Assembly (NCBI GenBank): GCA_007131945.1
Contig: SLPP01000365.1
Span: forward strand, 1-18,593
DNA from: Paracoccaceae bacterium
Lineage (GTDB): Bacteria > Pseudomonadota > Alphaproteobacteria > Rhodobacterales > Rhodobacteraceae
Direction: 5' to 3'
Length of the DNA stretch: 18,593 nt
The notes under the pieces were generated by a model that made no database searches, had not been told where the DNA came from, and saw only the letters and a list, made by a program, of their open reading frames with translations. Below are positions 14,818 through 18,593 of this stretch, piece after piece (position 1 is the first letter of the stretch; each line of letters begins with the position of its first letter). The position numbers and the translations under genes were made by a program.

Positions 14818-17574
14818 CTCGGGATTTTCGACGCGCACGGCGGCGAACTTGAACTCGGGGATCTTGCCGTAGGGGTCGAGCGCGGGGTTGGTCAGCACGT
14901 TCGCCGCCGCCTCGACGAAGGCGAAGGGGACGAAGACCATGTCCTCGGCCACCGTCCGGTCGGCCCGCGCCATCAGCTCGATCGCGCCGCGGCGGGTGAC
15001 CAGCCGCACGCGGCCGCCGGGCTCGATGCCCAGCCGGTCGAGCGTCGCGGGGTGGAGCGAGCAGTTCGCCTCGGGTTCGACCGCATCGAGCACCTTCGAG
15101 CGCCGGGTCATCGAGCCAGTATGCCAGTGTTCGAGTTGCCGGCCGGTGGTCAGGACCATCGGGTAGTCGGCGTCGGGCAGCTCGTCGGGCGGGATCACGC
15201 GGGCCGGCGCGAAGCGGGCGCGACCGGACTCGCGCGGGAAGCGGTCGGCGAAGACGATGGCCTGGCCGGGGTCGTCCGGCGACAGGCTGGGATAGGTCAC
15301 CGCGCCCTCGCGTTCCAGCCTCTCCCAGGTGATGTTGTCGAGCGATCTCATGGTCGTCTTCATCTCGGCGAAGACCTCGCGCGGATGCGCGTAGCGCCAG
15401 TCGAGCCCCAGCCGGTTCGCCAGCGCGATGGTGATCGTCCAGTCCTCACGCGCCTGGCCGGGCGGCGGGACGGCAGGGCGGCCCAGCTGCACCTGGCGGT
15501 TGGTGTTGGTGACGGTTCCGGTCTTCTCGTAGAAGGCGGCGGCGGGCAGGATCACGTCGGCGTAGTTCGCCGTCTCGGTCAGGAAGATGTCCTGCACGAC
15601 GAGGTGGTCGAGCTTCGCCAGCGCCTCGCGCGCATGCGTCACGTCGGGGTCGGACATCGCCGGGTTCTCGCCCAGGATGTACATGCCGCGGATCTGGCCG
15701 GCATGGACCGCGTCGAGGATCTCGGTCACCGTCAGGCCCTTCTCGCCCGACCAGTCGCCCGATCCCCAGACCTGCGCGAAGCGGGCGCGGATGGCGTCGT
15801 CGGTCACGCTGAGATAGTCGGGCAGGAACATCGGGATGAGCCCCGCGTCCGAGGCCCCCTGGACGTTGTTCTGGCCGCGGAGCGGGTGCAGCCCGGTGCC
15901 CGGCCGGCCGACATGGCCGCACATCAGCGCGAGCGCGATCAGGCAGCGGGAATTGTCGGTGCCGTGGATGTGCTGGCTCACCCCCATGCCCCAGAAGATC
16001 ATCCCGGCGCGCCCCCCCGCGAAATCGCGGGCGACCGCGCGCAGCGTCTCGGCCGGGATGCCGCAGACGGGCTCCATCCGCTCGGGCGCGAAATCGGCAA
16101 GGTGCGCGACCATCGCCTCCCAGTTCTCGGTCATCGCCTGGATGTACTGCCGGTCGTAGAGCCCCTCCTCGACGATCACGTGCATGATCGCGTTCAGCAT
16201 CGAAACATCGGCGCCGGGCTTGAACTGCAGCATGTGGGTTGCGTGGCGCCTGAGCGCCTGGCCGCGCGGGTCCATGACGATGAGCTTGCCGCCGCGCTTG
16301 GCGAACTGCTTGAAATAGGTGGCGGCGACGGGGTGGTTCTCGACCGGGTTGGCGCCGATGACGATGGCGACATCGGCATGCTCGATCTCGTTGAAAGTGG
16401 CGGTGACCGCGCCGGAGCCGACGTTTTCCAGAAGCGCCGCGACCGAGGAGGCATGGCAGAGCCGGGTGCAATGGTCGACATTGTTGTGCCCGAACCCCTC
16501 GCGGATCAGGCGCTGGAAGAGATAGGCTTCCTCGTTCGAGCACTTGGCCGAGCCGAAGCCGGCGACCGCCTGGCCCCCCTGCGCGTCGCGCAGGCGGGCG
16601 AGGCCCCCGGCGGCGGCGTCGAGCGCCTCGTCCCAACTCGCCTCGCGAAAATGGGTCAGCGGGTGGGCGGGATCGACGTTGAGGCCCTTCTCGGCGCCCT
16701 CGCGGCGGATCAGCGGCTTCGTCAGCCGGTGCGGATGGTGGATGTAGTCGAAACCGAAGCGGCCCTTGACGCAGAGCCGGTTCTCGTTCGCCGGCCCGTT
16801 CACGCCGTCGACATATTTCACCCGCCCGTCCTTGACCTTGAGCGAGACCTGGCAGCCGACGCCGCAGAACGGGCAGACCGAGCGCGTCTCGCTGTCGTGA
16901 TCGGCGCTGTCGCCGTGCTGGTAGCTGTCGAGCACGGTGGCCTCCATCAGCGCGCCGGTGGGGCAGGCCTGGACGCATTCGCCGCAGGCGACGCAGGTGG
17001 AGGCGCCCATCGGGTCGGCGAAGTCGAAGACCGGCCAGGTGTCGTGGCCGCGCCCCGCCATGCCGATCACGTCGTTGACCTGCACCTCGCGGCAGGCGCG
17101 CACGCAAAGCCCGCACTGGATGCAGGCGTCGAGATTGACCCGCATGGCGACGTGGCTGTCGTCGAGGAGCGGGACGCGGTCGCGCGCCATCGCCGGAAAT
17201 CGGCTGGTCGTGACACCCTGTGCCTCGGCCATGTCCCACAGATGCGCCGAGCGGTCATGCGCGACCTCGCGCCGGGGCTGGTCGGCGATGAGCAGTTCCA
17301 TCACCATCTCGCGCGCCTTCCGCGCCCGGTCGGTCGCGGTGCGCACCACCATCCCCTCGACCGGCTCGCGGATGCAGGACGCCGCCAGCACCCGCTCGCC
17401 CTCGATCTCGACCATGCAGGCGCGGCAGTTTCCGTCGGGTCGGTAGCCGGGTGCGGGCTTGTGGCACAGATGCGGGATTTTAAACCCGTGACCGTTGGCG
17501 ACCTCCCAGATGGTCTGGCCGGGCTCGGCGATGACGGTCGCGCCGTCGAGGGTGAAACTGATCGAGCCGGTCAT
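14800..17574 (-). CDS. Formate dehydrogenase alpha subunit, molybdopterin and Fe-S (FdsA/FdhF-like)
   Basis: A 924-residue cytoplasmic catalytic subunit that oxidises formate to CO2. N-terminal [2Fe-2S] domain with Cys37, Cys50, Cys53 and Cys67; two [4Fe-4S] clusters with CIQCGLCVRAC (151-161) and CVACGECVQAC (194-204); a further [4Fe-4S] at the catalytic domain with CPFCGVGC (234-241) and Cys268. The molybdenum or tungsten ligand is Cys373, followed by His374, in 'DHCTRLCHASSV', so no selenocysteine is used. The C-terminal molybdopterin-dinucleotide domain holds 'TTGRQLEHWHTGSMTRRS'. There are no cysteines between 67 and 151, so the His-Cys3 cluster of NuoG is missing. The ATG overlaps the cupin stop in ATGA and has only a weak ribosome binding site. 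No twin-arginine signal is present. Confidence 0.93.
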   Translation of the reverse strand: MTGSISFTLDGATVIAEPGQTIWEVANGHGFKIPHLCHKPAPGYRPDGNCRACMVEIEGERVLAASCIREPVEGMVVRTATDRARKAREMVMELLIADQPRREVAHDRSAHLWDMAEAQGVTTSRFPAMARDRVPLLDDSHVAMRVNLDACIQCGLCVRACREVQVNDVIGMAGRGHDTWPVFDFADPMGASTCVACGECVQACPTGALMEATVLDSYQHGDSADHDSETRSVCPFCGVGCQVSLKVKDGRVKYVDGVNGPANENRLCVKGRFGFDYIHHPHRLTKPLIRREGAEKGLNVDPAHPLTHFREASWDEALDAAAGGLARLRDAQGGQAVAGFGSAKCSNEEAYLFQRLIREGFGHNNVDHCTRLCHASSVAALLENVGSGAVTATFNEIEHADVAIVIGANPVENHPVAATYFKQFAKRGGKLIVMDPRGQALRRHATHMLQFKPGADVSMLNAIMHVIVEEGLYDRQYIQAMTENWEAMVAHLADFAPERMEPVCGIPAETLRAVARDFAGGRAGMIFWGMGVSQHIHGTDNSRCLIALALMCGHVGRPGTGLHPLRGQNNVQGASDAGLIPMFLPDYLSVTDDAIRARFAQVWGSGDWSGEKGLTVTEILDAVHAGQIRGMYILGENPAMSDPDVTHAREALAKLDHLVVQDIFLTETANYADVILPAAAFYEKTGTVTNTNRQVQLGRPAVPPPGQAREDWTITIALANRLGLDWRYAHPREVFAEMKTTMRSLDNITWERLEREGAVTYPSLSPDDPGQAIVFADRFPRESGRARFAPARVIPPDELPDADYPMVLTTGRQLEHWHTGSMTRRSKVLDAVEPEANCSLHPATLDRLGIEPGGRVRLVTRRGAIELMARADRTVAEDMVFVPFAFVEAAANVLTNPALDPYGKIPEFKFAAVRVENPEAIAAE

Positions 17575-17855
17575 GTCTTGATCTCGATTTCCAGAAAGCT
17601 CAGCGGGGTGTCGGCGCCGTTGAGGACGTTGTGCGAGACGCCCGCGGGACGGGAATACGGCACACCCATCTGCAACGGCGCGTCGGTTTCGGTTCCGTCA
17701 TCGGAGACGATGCGCAGCACGCCGTCTGTCAGCGGCACGATGACATAGGCGAACGCGTGGACATGGTGCCCGGTTTCGTCGCCCGGAGCGAAGTCGAAGC
17801 GGCTCGCGCGCACGCGGGCGTCGTCGATCAGGACCGTGGGTTCGACGGTGGCCAT
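17571..17855 (-). CDS. Small cupin protein in the formate dehydrogenase operon
   Basis: A 94-residue single-domain cupin. Motif 2 is perfect: Gly64-x5-Pro70-x-Gly72-x2-His75-x3-Asn79. Motif 1 has the histidine pair (His31, His33) after Gly25, but the usual glutamate is not found; Tyr37 stands at its place. A three-histidine metal site is therefore possible, as is a non-catalytic role. There is no signal peptide. A strong GGAGGAG site lies seven bases before the ATG. The start overlaps the stop of the beta-subunit gene by one base, and the stop overlaps the alpha-subunit start, so it is made in step with both. A chaperone, a metal or oxyanion binder, or an accessory subunit are all open; I cannot assign the function. 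Confidence 0.85.
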   Translation of the reverse strand: MATVEPTVLIDDARVRASRFDFAPGDETGHHVHAFAYVIVPLTDGVLRIVSDDGTETDAPLQMGVPYSRPAGVSHNVLNGADTPLSFLEIEIKT

Positions 17856-18593
17856 CAGATCTCCTCCGGAAAATGTTGGATGGTCAGCCGGATCGGGTTG
17901 GGCGCTGCCTGGCCGAGGCCGCAGATCGAGGCGTCGGCCATGGTCTGGCAGAGCTCCTCCAGCAGTTCGCGGTCCCAGTGCTCCGCCTGCATCAGTTTCA
18001 CCGCCTTCTCGCAGCCCGACCGGCAGGGTGTGCACTGGCCGCAGCTCTCGTCCTCGAAGAAGCGCAGCATGTTGAGCGCGGCGGCGCGGGCGCTGTCCCG
18101 GTCGGACAGGACGACGACCGCCGCCGAGCCGATGAACGACCCGTGCGGCTGTAGCGTGTCGAAATCCAGCGGCACGTCGTCGAGCGACGCGGGCAGGAGC
18201 CCCGAGGACGGCCCGCCCGGCTGGTAGGCTTTCAGCGCGTGTCTTTCGGCCATGCCACCGGCGGCGGCGATCACGTCGCGGATGGTCGAGCCCGCGGGCA
18301 GGAGATAGACGCCCGGCTTCGCCACCCGACCGCTGACGGAATAGGACCGCAGCCCCTTGCGGCCGTTCCTCTCGGTCGCCGACAGGACCTCGGGGCCTTC
18401 GCGGACGACGCGCGCGACCCAATGCAGCGTCTCGACATTGTGCACCAGCGTCGGCCGGCCCCAGAGCCCGATCTGCGCGACATAGGGCGGCCGGTGCCGG
18501 GGCAGGCCGCGCTTGCCCTCTATCGACTCCAGCATCGCCGATTCCTCGCCACAGATATAGGCGCCGGCGCCGCGGCGGAGTTCGATGTAGCCC
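17855..18593 (-). CDS. Formate dehydrogenase beta subunit (NuoF/FdsB-like), 5' end beyond window
   Basis: The C-terminal 245 residues are present; the start lies past the right edge. The fragment opens 'GAGAYICGEESAMLESIEGK', part of the flavin/NAD(P)-binding domain shared with NuoF, and continues 'GLWGRPTLVHNVETL'. The [4Fe-4S] cluster is given by 'SCGQCTPCRSGCEKA' and the later Cys in 'SICGLGQAAPNP'. In the FdsABG type of soluble formate dehydrogenase this subunit holds FMN and reduces NAD(P)+ with electrons from the alpha subunit. A gamma (NuoE-like) part may be fused or encoded upstream, outside the window. Its stop overlaps the cupin start in TGATG. Confidence 0.92.
   Translation of the reverse strand, partial: GYIELRRGAGAYICGEESAMLESIEGKRGLPRHRPPYVAQIGLWGRPTLVHNVETLHWVARVVREGPEVLSATERNGRKGLRSYSVSGRVAKPGVYLLPAGSTIRDVIAAAGGMAERHALKAYQPGGPSSGLLPASLDDVPLDFDTLQPHGSFIGSAAVVVLSDRDSARAAALNMLRFFEDESCGQCTPCRSGCEKAVKLMQAEHWDRELLEELCQTMADASICGLGQAAPNPIRLTIQHFPEEI

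Noticed and set aside
14770..17748. 992-residue open frame opposite the formate dehydrogenase alpha gene
   Set aside because: Antisense shadow; no recognisable motif, and the minus frame has all iron-sulfur and active-site motifs.

Overview
The window is a GC-rich, densely coded chromosomal segment that most resembles an alphaproteobacterium of the Rhodobacteraceae/Paracoccaceae group (Rhodobacter, Paracoccus, Rhodovulum and relatives). I infer this from codon and base use, from the yicC-gmk pair, the PAS_5-type PAS protein, the SUV3-like 'helicase-related' protein, the CueR/CopA pair, the NuoF/NuoG-like formate dehydrogenase, and an FNR-type site with the TTGAC half-site often seen in that group. 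It is not a species identification. I see no rRNA, tRNA, CRISPR array, insertion sequence, integrase or phage gene.

Layout from left to right. (1) 1-4056, minus strand: a TPR lipoprotein-like or periplasmic protein, a large SUV3-like RNA helicase with a long basic tail, and an S4-domain RNA-binding protein cut by the left edge. (2) 4143-5610, plus strand: a three-gene translationally coupled unit of an SCP2 lipid-binding domain protein, an alpha/beta hydrolase of the lysophospholipase type, and a ribbon-helix-helix protein. (3) 5611-5762: a convergent gap with an AT-rich patch and a perfect 14-bp palindrome. (4) 5763-7840, minus strand: the coupled unit yicC - gmk - gamma-class carbonic anhydrase-like protein. 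(5) 7998-8651, plus strand: a PAS_5 protein, followed by hairpins before (6) 8856-10934, minus strand: a TonB-dependent outer-membrane receptor. Upstream of it lies an FNR-type box nested in a 12-bp inverted repeat. (7) 11256-11462, plus strand: a cold-shock protein. (8) 11469-14723, minus strand: a copper-resistance operon copA - cueR - arsC-like, with a clear CueR-type promoter in front of copA. (9) 14800-18593, minus strand: a formate dehydrogenase operon with the NuoF-like beta subunit (cut by the right edge), a small cupin, and the large molybdopterin alpha subunit, all with overlapping stop and start codons.

How the genes work together: the copper operon is self-contained (sensor, exporter, and a thioredoxin-fold ArsC/Spx-type protein whose link to copper is unexplained). 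The formate dehydrogenase genes would oxidise formate and pass electrons through an iron-sulfur chain to NAD(P)+; the cupin between the two subunit genes is the main oddity. The receptor gene is an orphan (no TonB, ExbBD or ABC transporter genes here), but its upstream site suggests oxygen-responsive control. Most of the window is ordinary housekeeping or known accessory biology. The best leads for something less described are the cupin inside the formate dehydrogenase operon, the nested hairpin/FNR-box element, the AT-rich palindrome-containing gap at 5647-5723, and the ArsC-like gene coupled to cueR.
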